A stretch of 64,000 bases of DNA from Candidatus Rokuibacteriota bacterium (GCA_003220495.1 QHSP01000029.1:62001-126000), one strand, 5' to 3'; shown: positions 40,859 through 52,852, counted from the stretch's first letter. The notes: generated from the letters alone by a model not told the origin. Numbers and translations are program-made.

Positions 40859-42015
40859 CGGAGCCCTTTGGCGCGGACCAGCGCCGCGTACACCGCGAGG
40901 AGCTTCTCGCTCGCCACCGAAGCCGAGAACGACTCGGCCCGTACCTCCGCGGCCTCGCCGAGCTTCCGCCGCAACGCATCGTCCCGGCCGAGCTCGATGA
41001 GCGCCGCCGCGAGCGCATCGACGTCGTCGGGTGCGACGAGGCGACCACACTCGCCGTCGGTGACGACGTCGGGAATGCCGCCGACCGCGGTCGCGACGAC
41101 CGGGATCCGGAGCGCCATCGCCTCGACGATGACTCGGCCCATCCCTTCGTTCCGGGACGGCACGGCGAGGACGTCGGCCGCCGCCAGGTGGGTCGTCACG
41201 TCCATGATCTCGCCCGTCATCCGGAGCCGTTCGGTCACGCCGAGCGACCTGGCGATCCCGCCGAGACGCGCCCGCTCGGCGCCCTCGCCGACCAGCAGGA
41301 CTTGCGCCGACGGGATCTGAGCGACGACGGCCGGAAGCGCCCGCACGAGGAGATCGAAGCCCTTGATCGGGACGAGTCGGCCGAGGCCGACGACGACAAA
41401 CGCGGCGGGATCGAGACCGAGCCGTACGCGCGCTTCGCTCCGGGCCGGCGCCCCCGCGCGAAGCTCGGCGGTCGGCACGCCGCTCGGCACCGCGGCGTAT
41501 TGCGCGGCCCGGCCGATGCCCCGCGCGAGGTGCTCCGCCGCGCCGCGGTCGGTCAAGGTGATGATGCGGTCGGTCCAGCGCGCCGCCTGGCGCTCGAGCT
41601 CGGTGAAGACCGCGGTGCGGCGGGGACTGTAGTAGCCGTAGAACACGTGGCCGTGCGGCTGGTGGATCACCGCCGGCACGCGCGCGATCACCGCCGCGAG
41701 ACGGCCGATGAACCCGGCCTTCGAGGTGTGCGTGTGGACGATCGCCGGCCGCTCGCGCCGGATGAGCCGGAGGATCTGCGCGAGCGCGGTCAGGTCGGCG
41801 ATGAGCGCCACCTCTCGCCCGAGTGCCTGAAGGTCGACGACCCGGCAGCCACGCCGGCGCGCGTCCACGAGCGAGGACGCATCCGACTCCCGGAAGGACG
41901 CGGCCAGGGTGCACTCGTATCCGGCTTCGTCGAGCGCGACGCACGACGCGATCGTGTTCTCCGACGAGCCGCCCAGGGTGAGCCGGGTGATCGCGTGGAG
42001 GACGCGGATCCTCAT
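40855..42015 (-). CDS. GT4 glycosyltransferase
   Basis: GT-B fold, retaining glycosyltransferase. Acceptor-side start MRIRVLHAITRLTLGGSSENT, HTHTSKAGFIGRLAA, and the donor-binding E-x7-E motif in PSRNEGMGRVIVEAMA. Length is 386 residues. It overlaps the GT4-methyltransferase fusion upstream (ATGA) and the PHP protein downstream. The sugar transferred cannot be told from sequence. Confidence 0.88.
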   Translation of the reverse strand: MRIRVLHAITRLTLGGSSENTIASCVALDEAGYECTLAASFRESDASSLVDARRRGCRVVDLQALGREVALIADLTALAQILRLIRRERPAIVHTHTSKAGFIGRLAAVIARVPAVIHQPHGHVFYGYYSPRRTAVFTELERQAARWTDRIITLTDRGAAEHLARGIGRAAQYAAVPSGVPTAELRAGAPARSEARVRLGLDPAAFVVVGLGRLVPIKGFDLLVRALPAVVAQIPSAQVLLVGEGAERARLGGIARSLGVTERLRMTGEIMDVTTHLAAADVLAVPSRNEGMGRVIVEAMALRIPVVATAVGGIPDVVTDGECGRLVAPDDVDALAAALIELGRDDALRRKLGEAAEVRAESFSASVASEKLLAVYAALVRAKGLR

Positions 42016-44177
42016 CGCGGCCCCTTGCGCGCGTAGAGCTCGACCGACGGCCCGACGAGCCAGCGGTCGCGCGAGAGCTCGGCAAGGGCCGCCGCGCCCG
42101 CGGCGATCGTCGCGCGACCCCAGTGCGGAAGCGCGTCGGCGGCAGGGCGCTTCGCCACGGGCTCCCGCGAGGCCACGGCCGAGTTCGAGACCTCGAGCAC
42201 GCTGAAGCCCGCGCGCTCCACGAGCTGGCGGAGGCCCGCGGGCGTGAACGCGAAGTGGTGAACCACCGGATAGGTGTCCCATCCCCGGGATCTGACGAGC
42301 GGCCCGAGGCCGACGAGAAGTCGCGCCCACGGACGATGGAAGCGCGCGTTCGGAACACGAAGTGCCAGCAGTCCGCCGGCGACCAGCACGCGGTGGGCCT
42401 CGCGCAGGATCGTCAGCGGCTCGTGAGCCTGATCGACGAGGTTGATGAGGGTCACCATGTCGGCCGTGGCGCCGCGGAATGGCAGGAGCGCGCCATCGGC
42501 CTGGATGGCCGGCGCGTCACCCGCTCGCCCGGCGACTGCGCACGCCTGATGCGCGATGTCCATGCCGACGGCGAGCCAGCGGCGCCTTCGCGCGAGCTCG
42601 GCCAGGTGGCCGCCGCCGCAGCCCACGTCGATCAGCCGGGGTCGCTCAGAGCGCGCATGGCCCAGCGCGGCCAGCCGGTCGAGCAGGACACCGAACAGGC
42701 GTGTCCGCTCGGAGGTCACCTGGTCGGGCGCGAAGAGGAGTGGATACTCCGTCTCGTACGTGTGCTGGAGCTCGGAGGCGGTCGGCAGCTCCATCGACAG
42801 CGAGCTCCGACAGCTCGGGCACCGGCGATAGCGCACGCCGCGATAGACGAGCCGGCTCGGACGGGTCGGGCCGCCGCACGCGGGACAGCCAAGACGCGGA
42901 TCGGTGCCGGAGAGTCGAAGGGGCGCGCCGGCGAGCTCCACCTCGCGTCCGGCCGCGGCCACTTGCCGGAGGGCGCCCTCGAGCTCCCCGGTCGCGCGCT
43001 CCCAGGTGTAGTGACGCTCCACGTGCTCGCGGCACGCGTCACGCAGGCGTGCGTACGCGTCCGGGTCGCGCGCCTGGGCCGCGAGAAATCGCTCGAGATC
43101 CTCGGCCATCGCCTCCGGCGTCGTGCCGCGGAACACGAGCGACGGACACAGAGCGCGCAGGATTTCGGGAGTCGCGCCGACCGGGGTGCCGAGCACCGGC
43201 GTTCCGCAGGCAAGCGCCTCCACGGTGACGAGGCCGAAGCCCTCGAGCTCGCGCGTGGGCAACACGAAGAGATCGGCCGCCTGGTAGTAGCGCGGCAGCT
43301 CTGCGTCCGGCACGAAGCCGAGGAACTTCACGTGATCGGCAAGGCCGAGGGCCTGGCTCTGCGCCTCGAGAGTGCCGCGCAGCGAGCCGGCGCCGCCGAT
43401 CAGCAGCACGACGCGCGGACACCGGGCCTTCAGCCGAGCCATCGCGTCGAGCAGGGTGTCGAGGCCCATCCGGGCTTCAAGGTTCCGCACCGTGAGCAGG
43501 AGCGGTCGATCGGCGGAGAGCCCGAGCGCGCACCGGACCGCGCCGCGGTCGGGCGCGGGCTTGAACCGCTCAGTCGCGGCCGCGCCGCGGATCCTCACGA
43601 TGCGCTCTCGCGGCACGGCGTAGAGCTTCCAGAGCTGGTCGGCGGAGAAATCGCTCAGCACGTGGACCAGCCGTGCCCGCTTGAGGCAGGCGCGCTCGAT
43701 CGCCCAGAGCAGCGCGGTCCCGGTCGCCCCCGCCAGGCCCGTGCGATGCCGCGCCGTCATCCCCTGGCGCGAGCGGTACTCGAGCGGCGCCGGCGAATAG
43801 AAGCTGTAGAGGCTCGGGAGTCGAGCGCCGGCTCGCGACGCGAGCGCGCCGTAGCCGGCGAGCGGCTGGTGGACGTGGAGCACGTCCGCAGGCTGATTCG
43901 CCAGCACCTCCGACACCGCGCGCCGCGCTCCGAAGATCGAGCTCCGGATGAATCGCGCGATCGAGCCTCGATCCGCGCGGAACTGCTGGATCCGTACGCG
44001 TTCGTGCGCGACCGAGACGGGCGCGGTCGCGTCGGCGTCGGCGCGGCTCACCACCCGCACGTCGTGGCCGCGCGCGGCGAGGTGTCGGGCCTGCTCCCAG
44101 AGCATCCGTTCTCCCCCGCCCAGCGGACGCGACGGCGACACGTCGGAGACCATGAGGATCCGCAGCCCGCCACTCAT
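42012..44177 (-). CDS. GT4 glycosyltransferase fused to methyltransferase
   Basis: A 721-residue protein with two catalytic parts. Residues 1 to about 420 are a GT4 glycosyltransferase: PSRPLGGGERMLWEQARHL, VHQPLAGYGALA, TRELEGFGLVTVEALACG. A four-cysteine zinc-ribbon-like linker follows (CPACGGP ... CPSCRSS, about 438-465). Residues about 500-720 are a SAM-dependent class I methyltransferase: LIDVGCGGGHLAELA, GALLPFRGATADMVTL, HRVLVAGGLLALRVP. The zinc ribbon plus methyltransferase arrangement is known in separate sugar methyltransferases. The enzyme could add a sugar and then methylate it or cap the chain. No frame break separates the parts. Confidence 0.87.
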   Translation of the reverse strand: MSGGLRILMVSDVSPSRPLGGGERMLWEQARHLAARGHDVRVVSRADADATAPVSVAHERVRIQQFRADRGSIARFIRSSIFGARRAVSEVLANQPADVLHVHQPLAGYGALASRAGARLPSLYSFYSPAPLEYRSRQGMTARHRTGLAGATGTALLWAIERACLKRARLVHVLSDFSADQLWKLYAVPRERIVRIRGAAATERFKPAPDRGAVRCALGLSADRPLLLTVRNLEARMGLDTLLDAMARLKARCPRVVLLIGGAGSLRGTLEAQSQALGLADHVKFLGFVPDAELPRYYQAADLFVLPTRELEGFGLVTVEALACGTPVLGTPVGATPEILRALCPSLVFRGTTPEAMAEDLERFLAAQARDPDAYARLRDACREHVERHYTWERATGELEGALRQVAAAGREVELAGAPLRLSGTDPRLGCPACGGPTRPSRLVYRGVRYRRCPSCRSSLSMELPTASELQHTYETEYPLLFAPDQVTSERTRLFGVLLDRLAALGHARSERPRLIDVGCGGGHLAELARRRRWLAVGMDIAHQACAVAGRAGDAPAIQADGALLPFRGATADMVTLINLVDQAHEPLTILREAHRVLVAGGLLALRVPNARFHRPWARLLVGLGPLVRSRGWDTYPVVHHFAFTPAGLRQLVERAGFSVLEVSNSAVASREPVAKRPAADALPHWGRATIAAGAAALAELSRDRWLVGPSVELYARKGPR

Positions 44178-44184
44178 GCGCTCG

Positions 44185-46085
<1,901 letters not shown>

Positions 46086-46086
<1 letters not shown>

Positions 46087-47237
46087 CAGGGCGTCCTCGC
46101 GCGAGAGCGGGTGGCCGTCACGGCGCCGTCGTTCACTTCGCGCAGGAGCGCCAGGACCCGTCCGGTGGTTCGCGTCGGCGTATAAAGCCCGGCGCGCGCG
46201 AGCGCGCGACGCCGCAGATCCTCGGCGAGCGCCGGCTCGGACAGCACGCGCGCGAGCACAGAGGCGAGCTCCCGCTCCTGCTCGGCGTCGAACAGAAGGC
46301 CGGCGTCGGCGACGACCTCGGGTAGCGCGGCGCGGTTCGAGCTGATCACGGGCGTCCCGCACGCCATCGCCTCGAGCACGGTCGCGCCGAAGCCCTCTTC
46401 GAGGGACGGCATGACGTACGCCGCGGCCTCGGAGTAGAGCGCGGGAAGATCCGCGTCGTCGACGCGCCCGGAGAAGATCACGCGGTCTTCCAGGCCGAGC
46501 GACGCGGCGAGCCGCGCGAGCTCCGGCCGCCGGTCGCCATAGCCGCCGGCCAGGACGAGCGCGTGGCGGCTGCGCACGGCACCGGGGAGCAGCCCAAAGG
46601 CGCGGATCAGCCGCGGGATGTTCTTGTGCGGGTTGAAGTTCCCGACGTAGAGGACGTAGGGCGACGCCAGGCCGTAGCGCGCCCGGGCCGCCGCCGTCAG
46701 CGACGTGGGCTTGAACTCGCGGCCGAGCGCCACCGGGATCACGCTCACCTTGGCCGCGCTCACGCCGAGCCGGTCCACGATCGCGCGCTTGGAATATTCC
46801 GAGTCGCTGACGATCGCCGTCGCGCGGCCGGCATAGAGGCGGGCCGCGCGGGTGACGATGGCCTCGTAGACCGGCCGGTGCCGGCCCGGGTAGTTGATGA
46901 AGTAGAGATCGTGGATCGTCAGCACGACCGGGCACGGGGCGCGGACCGGGCCCTTGTAGTAGGGCGAGAGGAACACCGTGATGCGGTCGCGCGCGAGCGC
47001 GCGCGGCAGGGTGACCTGGTCCCACCACTGGGTCCACGACGCGTCGAGCGCGGTGAACGTGACACCCGGGAGCGTCTGGTCGAGCCGCGCGCCGGCGTCG
47101 CCGTAGACGACGCAGGGCCAGCCGTCCTGCGAGACTGCGCGGAGGATCTCGAACACGTACCGCCTGATCCCAGTGCGCACGCCGGGTCGGAGCTCACGTC
47201 CATCGACGCCGAGCCGCACCGCGGGCGCGCCGCTCAC
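46086..47237 (-). CDS. GT4 glycosyltransferase (mannosyltransferase-like)
   Basis: A 383-residue GT-B enzyme. GVRTGIRRYVFEILRAV, TIHDLYFINYPGRHRPVY, SDSEYSKRAIVDRLGV, YVGNFNPHKNIPRLIRAF and the E-x7-E motif in PSLEEGFGATVLEAMACG are typical of GT4 mannosyl- and rhamnosyltransferases of O-antigen clusters. Two GTG codons (47243, 47237) are possible; 47237 gives the four-base GTGA overlap seen repeatedly in this locus. The sugar specificity is unresolved. Confidence 0.87.
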
Positions 47238-48376
47238 GGCCACCGGCGCCTCGCTTCCGGCGCGACGCGCCCGAGCACCTCGTCGTACACGCGCTCGATC
47301 CCGTCGACGTGGGCGCCGAGGCTGAAGGTCGTCTCGGCCCGCGCGCGACCCGCGGCGCCGAGGCGGGCCGCGCGCGCCGGATCGTCGAGCAGTGCGCGTA
47401 CGGCGTCCGCGAGCGCGACGGGATCGGCTGCCTCGACCAGGAGCCCGGTCTCGCCCGCGAGCACGACGTCGGGGACACCGCCGACCGCGGTCGCAACGAT
47501 TGCCCGGCCCATCGCCATCGCCTCGACCAGGACGCGGCCGAATCCTTCGCTCTCCGAGGGCAAGACGAACACGTCGCAGAGTGCCAGCACGTCGGCGACG
47601 TCGTCGCGCCATCCCGTGAAGTGCACGCGCGGCTCGAGGCCGAGACGTCGAGCCCGAGCCTCGAGCTCGCTCCGGAGCTCGCCGTCGCCGACGAGGACCC
47701 AGTGCACGCCGGGCCTCGACCGCTCCACCAGCGCGGCGGCGTCGACGAGGTGCCGATAGCCCTTCTCCGGCACGTGGCGTCCGATCGACAGCAGAACCGG
47801 GGCCGACGGTGGGATCCCGAGGCTTGCGCGCAAGGGATCGGAGGGCGGCCGCGGGGCGAAGCGCTTCACATCGATGCCGTTCGGCACCAGCCGGACTTTC
47901 GTCGGAGCCCACGGGAACCGGCGCGCCACCGCTCGGGAGGTCGCGATCACGGCGGTCGCGATCGCGCAGAGGGCCCGGTCGACCAGGCCGTCGCGGTCGG
48001 CGATGCGTACGTGCCAGAGCGTGGGGCGCGCTGCCAGCTTGCCGGCGACCCCCGCGTACGCCATCGCGCGCGAGCCGTTGGCATGGATCAACGCCGCGTC
48101 GGTGGCCCGAGCGAGCCGGACGAGCGCATTCACGCTCCGGACGCTGCCGGGCCCCGGCCGGCGCAGTGAAGGCAGCGAGATCACGTGGACCGGCAGGTCG
48201 AGGTCTCGGCCTCGCGCCGCCACCTCCCCTTCCTCGGGGACGACCAGGACCGGAGCCCAGCGGTCGCGGTCGAGGCCGCGCAGCAGATCCATCAGGCTCA
48301 GCTCGCCGCCGCCCACGATGGCGCCGTGGTTGGACACGACGAGGATCGACGCGGGACGAGAGGGCCGCTCACCCAC
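47234..48376 (-). CDS. GT4 glycosyltransferase
   Basis: A 380-residue GT-B glycosyltransferase. SNHGAIVGGGELSLMDLL at the start, LIHANGSRAMAYAG, LLSIGRHVPEKGYRHLVDA and PSESEGFGRVLVEAMAMG with the E-x7-E motif are all in place. It starts with GTG and overlaps the upstream GT39-like gene by eight bases. Its C-terminal half resembles the GT4 at 40.9-42.0 kb (VVATAVGG(I/V)PDVV), so the two may be paralogues. Confidence 0.88.
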   Translation of the reverse strand: MGERPSRPASILVVSNHGAIVGGGELSLMDLLRGLDRDRWAPVLVVPEEGEVAARGRDLDLPVHVISLPSLRRPGPGSVRSVNALVRLARATDAALIHANGSRAMAYAGVAGKLAARPTLWHVRIADRDGLVDRALCAIATAVIATSRAVARRFPWAPTKVRLVPNGIDVKRFAPRPPSDPLRASLGIPPSAPVLLSIGRHVPEKGYRHLVDAAALVERSRPGVHWVLVGDGELRSELEARARRLGLEPRVHFTGWRDDVADVLALCDVFVLPSESEGFGRVLVEAMAMGRAIVATAVGGVPDVVLAGETGLLVEAADPVALADAVRALLDDPARAARLGAAGRARAETTFSLGAHVDGIERVYDEVLGRVAPEARRRWP

Positions 48377-49799
48377 GCTCGTTCACCACCAGGATTCGCA
48401 GCCGGTCGGCCGGCGCGGCGTCGAAATCGCGCAGGACGTCCAGTCCGGGCGGCGGCGGACCCCAGAGCAGCGGGATCAGGCCCGGCCGATCGAACAGAAA
48501 TTCGCGGCTGTCGAGCACGACGAGTCGGGCGCCGGCGTGGCGCGCGGCGGCGAGCAGCTCGTCGGGCCCGATACGCGGCAGCAGAACCCAGCGGCGCTCG
48601 CTGTAGAACGCGACGAGCGGCTTGCGATCGAGCAGCACGGCGTCGCGGGGCTGGGTCTCGGCGACCCAGCGCGCCGCCTGGCGGTAGAGCGCCGCGCCGG
48701 CATCCGGGCGCAGCACCGGCTGGAAGGTCCACGGCACCAGGACGAGCGCGACCACGAGCGCCATCGCGAGCGACCAGCGCCAGCCCCGGCGCGCGTCGGT
48801 GAGGGTGACGGCGGCCCAGAGCGTGCCGACCGCCGCGAACGGCAGGATGAACGGGAGGATCGGGAGGAATAGGCGCGGCTCGACGTGGAACGCGAGCGAC
48901 GCGAAGGGCGGCACGGCGGCCGCGAGCAGGATCGCGTCGCGGCCGAGCCATCCCGCGGTCCGGCCCCGGGCCAATATTCCCGGCAGCACGAGCAGCAGCA
49001 GGATCCACGGCAAGAGATCCGGCACCGCGTACTTCTGGAAGAGGAGCAGGTTCTCGAGCACGCGCATCGGCAAAGAGCTCGGCGCGGTGGCGGCGCCGGT
49101 CGACAGCGGCAGGTTGTGGTCGATCTTGCCGCTGAGCGTGACGTGCCCCCACGCTTCGGCGAGGTACCAGACGTACGGCGCCACGACGAGGGCGAACACG
49201 AGGACGGCGGCGCCCACCCAGGGCAGGATCGCCGCGGCGCGATCCCGCCCCGTCACGACCATGAAGAGCGCGACCAGGACGAGGCCCCCGAGATAGAGGG
49301 CGCCCTCGGGGCGTACGAGGTACGAGAGCCCGAGACAGAGCCCGGCGAACGGAATCAGCGATCGCGGGCCGCTCACCAGCCCTCGCCGCGCGGCCAGGAC
49401 GCCGGACACGAGGAGAAACGTGTACGTCGCCTCGCACAGCACGGAGGCCGAGTTCTGCACCAGCTGCGGATGCACGGCGATGAACACGGCGGCCAGCAGG
49501 GCCGCCTGACGTCCGACGATCCCGCGAGCGAGCGCGAACGCGGGCAGGATCACGAGCGCGCCGAAGAAGGCGGAGACGAAGCGGCCCGACATCTCCCAGT
49601 CCCCGACGAGCGGCTGGGCGAGCGCGATGCACATCGGGTAGAGCGGATGGAACAGGGGATCGAAGGGCGAGCCCGTCGCCTGGAACTGCTTGGCCACCGT
49701 CAGGTAGACGACGCCGTCGGGCTGGATGACGGGCAGAAACTCGGAGACGAGCACCCGGATGGCGAGCGCGATGGCGGCCACCGCCAGCGCCAGGATCAC
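48369..49799 (-). CDS. GT39/ArnT-like membrane glycosyltransferase
   Basis: A polytopic GT-C protein of 476 residues with about ten hydrophobic helices. The first extracytoplasmic loop has PVIQPDGVVYLTVAKQF, with the acidic residue expected for catalysis. LVRPEGALYLGGLVLVAL and HVEPRLFLPILPFILPF follow. These enzymes use a polyprenyl-phosphate sugar donor on the periplasmic side, so it may decorate a flipped glycan, lipid A or protein. The GTG at 49799 overlaps the preceding GT stop (GTGA) and excludes 22 charged upstream residues. Confidence 0.8.
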   Translation of the reverse strand: MILALAVAAIALAIRVLVSEFLPVIQPDGVVYLTVAKQFQATGSPFDPLFHPLYPMCIALAQPLVGDWEMSGRFVSAFFGALVILPAFALARGIVGRQAALLAAVFIAVHPQLVQNSASVLCEATYTFLLVSGVLAARRGLVSGPRSLIPFAGLCLGLSYLVRPEGALYLGGLVLVALFMVVTGRDRAAAILPWVGAAVLVFALVVAPYVWYLAEAWGHVTLSGKIDHNLPLSTGAATAPSSLPMRVLENLLLFQKYAVPDLLPWILLLLVLPGILARGRTAGWLGRDAILLAAAVPPFASLAFHVEPRLFLPILPFILPFAAVGTLWAAVTLTDARRGWRWSLAMALVVALVLVPWTFQPVLRPDAGAALYRQAARWVAETQPRDAVLLDRKPLVAFYSERRWVLLPRIGPDELLAAARHAGARLVVLDSREFLFDRPGLIPLLWGPPPPGLDVLRDFDAAPADRLRILVVNERG

Positions 49800-50923
49800 G
49801 CGGCGCCTCGCGCGAGCGTCTCGTAGAGCTGCGCGGTGGCCTTGGCGCTCTCGACCCACGACCACGCGGAGGCCGCGAGCGCGCGCGCCGCCTGCGCCAT
49901 GCGCGTGGCGGCATCGGGTTGGGCCAGCACGTCGCCGAGCGCCTTCACCAGCGCGGGCGTGTCACGCGGCTCGATCAGGCGGGCGGTCACGCCGTCGGTC
50001 AGGAACTCGCGGAAGCTTCCGACGGCGGTCGCGACCACCGGCGTGCCGAGGTCGCATGCGAGGCGGAGCGATCCGCTGTCCGTGATATCGCGGTAGTTGT
50101 AGACCGCGACGTCGGCGGCGGCGAAGTAGGTCGCGACCGCCTCGGCCGGGACGTAGCCCGGATGGAACACCACGGCGTCGTCCACGCCGGCCCGCCGGAT
50201 CGCATCGCGATACTCCGCTTCACTCCCGACCAGGAGCGGTCCGGCGATCACCAGGCGCGCGTTCGCGTGACGGCGACGCAGTTCGGGCAGCGCGGCGATG
50301 ACGCCGTGAATCCCCTTGTACGGGCGGATCGCGCCGAAGGCGAGCACGATCTGGGCGCCGCTCGGCAGGCCGAGCGCCGCGCGCGCGACGAGGCGATCGG
50401 GCCGGCCTTTCCCTTGCAGGAAGCCTGCGTCGCCGTGATGGATGAGCTCGATCCGAGCGGCCGCGGGAAGACGTTGCCGTGCGACCTCCGCCGCCTGCTT
50501 CGTGTGGACGACCACCGCGTCGGCGGCGGCGAAGCACCGCCAGAGCGTCCAGTCGTCCCAGCGAATCCGCTCGTGCGAGCGCACGTTGTGGATCGTCATG
50601 ACGACCGGCGCGCGGCGCCGGATCAGAGGCCACAGCAGGGCGTCGAGGCGGGTCGAGAGAACGCTTTGCACGTGGACCACACCGGGCCGCGCGCGGAGGA
50701 CGCGCTCTCGGAGCGCCTTCACGTTGCCGAGGTACCCGGCGCCGGCGGAAAAGCATCGGTCGACCTCGAAGCTCGACGACAGGTGCGCCAGCTCCCACTC
50801 GCGGTTGGTCAGAAGCGTGACGTCGACCCCCGCGCTCGCCAGCGCCGCGCACAGGTTCCAGGTGTAGTGCGCGATGCCGCCCCAGCCGCCGGTCTCGACC
50901 ATCAGCGCCTTCATCGCGGGCAT
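49796..50923 (-). CDS. GT4-type glycosyltransferase
   Basis: A 375-residue GT-B enzyme. It has VETGGWGGIAHYTWNLCAAL at the start, VVMTIHNVRSHERIRWDDW, VLAFGAIRPYKGIHGVIAAL, VFHPGYVPAEAVATYFAAAD, and DSGSLRLACDLGTPVVAT in place of the usual E-x7-E region. ATG 50923 lies five bases after the upstream GT2 stop; ATG 50914 is also possible. The acceptor and donor are unknown. Confidence 0.83.
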   Translation of the reverse strand: MPAMKALMVETGGWGGIAHYTWNLCAALASAGVDVTLLTNREWELAHLSSSFEVDRCFSAGAGYLGNVKALRERVLRARPGVVHVQSVLSTRLDALLWPLIRRRAPVVMTIHNVRSHERIRWDDWTLWRCFAAADAVVVHTKQAAEVARQRLPAAARIELIHHGDAGFLQGKGRPDRLVARAALGLPSGAQIVLAFGAIRPYKGIHGVIAALPELRRRHANARLVIAGPLLVGSEAEYRDAIRRAGVDDAVVFHPGYVPAEAVATYFAAADVAVYNYRDITDSGSLRLACDLGTPVVATAVGSFREFLTDGVTARLIEPRDTPALVKALGDVLAQPDAATRMAQAARALAASAWSWVESAKATAQLYETLARGAA

Positions 50924-50928
50924 GTGGC

Positions 50929-51861
50929 TCAGGACGAGCCGAGCGAGCGCAGCAGGCGCGCGCACGCCGCTTCCTTCTGTTTCAGGCTGGCGACGCGATG
51001 GGAACCGACGGGGGGATACTTGACCACGAGCGCGGCCATCCGCGCGAGCGCGCCGGCGGCCACCGCCGCGCGGAGGATCGCCGCCGCGGCGCGACGGTGA
51101 TGCTTGCGGAAGTAGCGCACGTAGCTCAGGTAGTACTCGACCTGGCGCACCGAGGTCTGCCGCGTGCTGGCGCCGTGCTGGTGGATCGCGCGGGCCGCGG
51201 GACAGAACGCGACGGCGTGGCCGCTGTCGTGAAGTCGGCGGCAGAGATCCGTCTCCTCGAAGTACATCCGGAACGCTTCGTCGAAGCGGCCGACCCCGTC
51301 GAAGGCCTCGGCGCGGAGCAGCATCACCGCTCCCGACACGGTGTCGACGCGTGTGTCGCGCGTCAGGTCCTGGTCCTCATAATAGAAGCGCCTGACTGAT
51401 CGGTTGCGCGGCGCCAGCGCGTGAATCCCCAACACCTCGCCGAGCGCCAGCCCGAGCGTCGGGAAGCGCTTGGCCGAGGCTTGCGGCACGCCGTCCGGAT
51501 ACGCGAGCGCCGGGCCCACCAGGCCGCACGTCGGGTTCGCGTCGAGGAAGCGCCGGAGCGTCACGAGGCTCTCGGGCTCGAGCACGACATCGGCGTTCAT
51601 CGCGCAGACGTGCGCCGACCGCTGCGTCGCGGCCGCCCGGTTGAGGGCCGCGCCGTACCCGGGATTGTCGGCGTTCACGAGCACGGTCACGTTCGGGTCC
51701 GCGTCGCGGACGGCCCGCGCCGTGCCGTCCGAGCCGTTGTCGGCGACGATGACGCGCGCGTCGAGCCCGGCGGTCGCCTTGCGGGCCGACGCGACGGCCT
51801 GCAGCGTCAGCTCGCGCGTGTTGTAGCCGACGATGATCACGACGAGGTCGAGTATGTTCAT
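50929..51861 (-). CDS. GT2 glycosyltransferase (rhamnosyltransferase-like)
   Basis: Inverting GT-A glycosyltransferase of 310 residues. LVVIIVGYNTRELTLQAV, IVADNGSDGTARAV, NPGYGAALNRAA, NADVVLEP (the metal-binding D-x-D equivalent) and DEAFRMYFEETDLCRRL place it with the WbbL-like GT2 branch. The acceptor side is a short C-terminal helix region. It follows the next GT2 gene after a 61-bp gap, one of the larger gaps in this locus. Confidence 0.88.
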   Translation of the reverse strand: MNILDLVVIIVGYNTRELTLQAVASARKATAGLDARVIVADNGSDGTARAVRDADPNVTVLVNADNPGYGAALNRAAATQRSAHVCAMNADVVLEPESLVTLRRFLDANPTCGLVGPALAYPDGVPQASAKRFPTLGLALGEVLGIHALAPRNRSVRRFYYEDQDLTRDTRVDTVSGAVMLLRAEAFDGVGRFDEAFRMYFEETDLCRRLHDSGHAVAFCPAARAIHQHGASTRQTSVRQVEYYLSYVRYFRKHHRRAAAAILRAAVAAGALARMAALVVKYPPVGSHRVASLKQKEAACARLLRSLGSS

Positions 51862-51922
51862 AGGCGCGCCTCGGCCGGCGGGGCCCCCGCCCCGCGACGG
51901 CCTGCGGCGCGCACAACAAGGC

Positions 51923-52852
51923 TCACCGCGGTCCCGTCGTCGGCTCGCTCGACCGGGCCCGCGTCCCGGCGCGAACCAGGCTGAGGCCGAGGAGCATCGG
52001 CGCCTGCCGCTGCCAGGGCACCGTCACGAGCGAGGCCGCAAAGCGTCGTCGCGCCTCCGCCCAGTCTCCCCGGGCATACGCCTCCTTGCCGAGCCAGTTG
52101 TGCGTATCGGCGATGATGCGCCGTCCGACGGCCCCGAGCCCCTCCACCGCCGCCGGGCGAGTCGTGCAGAGCTTGTCGAGGACGCGAAAGCGATTCTGGT
52201 CCATCCGGGCTCGGTCCTCGCTCATGCCTCCGGGGTGGACGCGGTAGCGCACGAGCACGGCTGGGCTGTAACGCGCCTCGGCGATCAAGGACAGGCGGAG
52301 CCAGAGATCCCAGTCCTCGAGTGTGGTCAGTCGCTCGTCGAACCCGCCCGCCGCGTCGAGCACGGTGCGACGAACGAGCGGGGCGATGGCCGGGATGAAG
52401 TTGCCGTGGATCAGCTCGGGGAAGAGCCAGCCCTCGAGCATCCGCGCGCCGTAACCGAAGCGCTCGGAGGCTCGTATCGCGGCACCCGTCGCCGTGGTCT
52501 CGATGAGCACGTCGCAATAGGTCCAGCCGACGGTCGGCGCGCGCTCGAGCACGGCGACCTGCTCGGCGAGCTTGGTCGGCATCAGTACGTCGTCGGCGTC
52601 GAGGAAGCTGACGTAGGTGCCGCGCGCGGTCGCGAGCCCCGTGTTGCGGGCGGCCGCCAGGCCTCGATTCGGCTGGCGGATGGCTCGGATCCGCCCGGCG
52701 TAGCGGGCGAGCACGGCCGGCGTGTCGTCGGTCGAGCCGTCGTCGACCACGACGATCTCGACGCCCTTGAGCGTCTGGGCGATCGCGCTGTCGAGCGCTT
52801 CGGCGAGGAACCGCCCATGGTTGAACGTGGCGATGACGAGGCTCGCGCTCAC
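51923..52852 (-). CDS. GT2 glycosyltransferase
   Basis: A 309-residue GT-A enzyme. SLVIATFNHGRFLAEAL, EIVVVDDGSTDDTPAVL, RNTGLATARGTYVSFLDADD (metal-binding D-A-D) and DERLTTLEDWDLWLRL are family motifs. The GTG at 52852 overlaps the methyltransferase stop (GTGA). The C-terminal 80 residues contain a helical region of unknown role. The sugar is not predictable. Confidence 0.88.
   Translation of the reverse strand: MSASLVIATFNHGRFLAEALDSAIAQTLKGVEIVVVDDGSTDDTPAVLARYAGRIRAIRQPNRGLAAARNTGLATARGTYVSFLDADDVLMPTKLAEQVAVLERAPTVGWTYCDVLIETTATGAAIRASERFGYGARMLEGWLFPELIHGNFIPAIAPLVRRTVLDAAGGFDERLTTLEDWDLWLRLSLIAEARYSPAVLVRYRVHPGGMSEDRARMDQNRFRVLDKLCTTRPAAVEGLGAVGRRIIADTHNWLGKEAYARGDWAEARRRFAASLVTVPWQRQAPMLLGLSLVRAGTRARSSEPTTGPR

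Noticed and set aside
51877-51891. GC-rich hairpin between the two GT2 genes
   Set aside because: The stem is short with almost no loop and is expected by chance in sequence of this composition.
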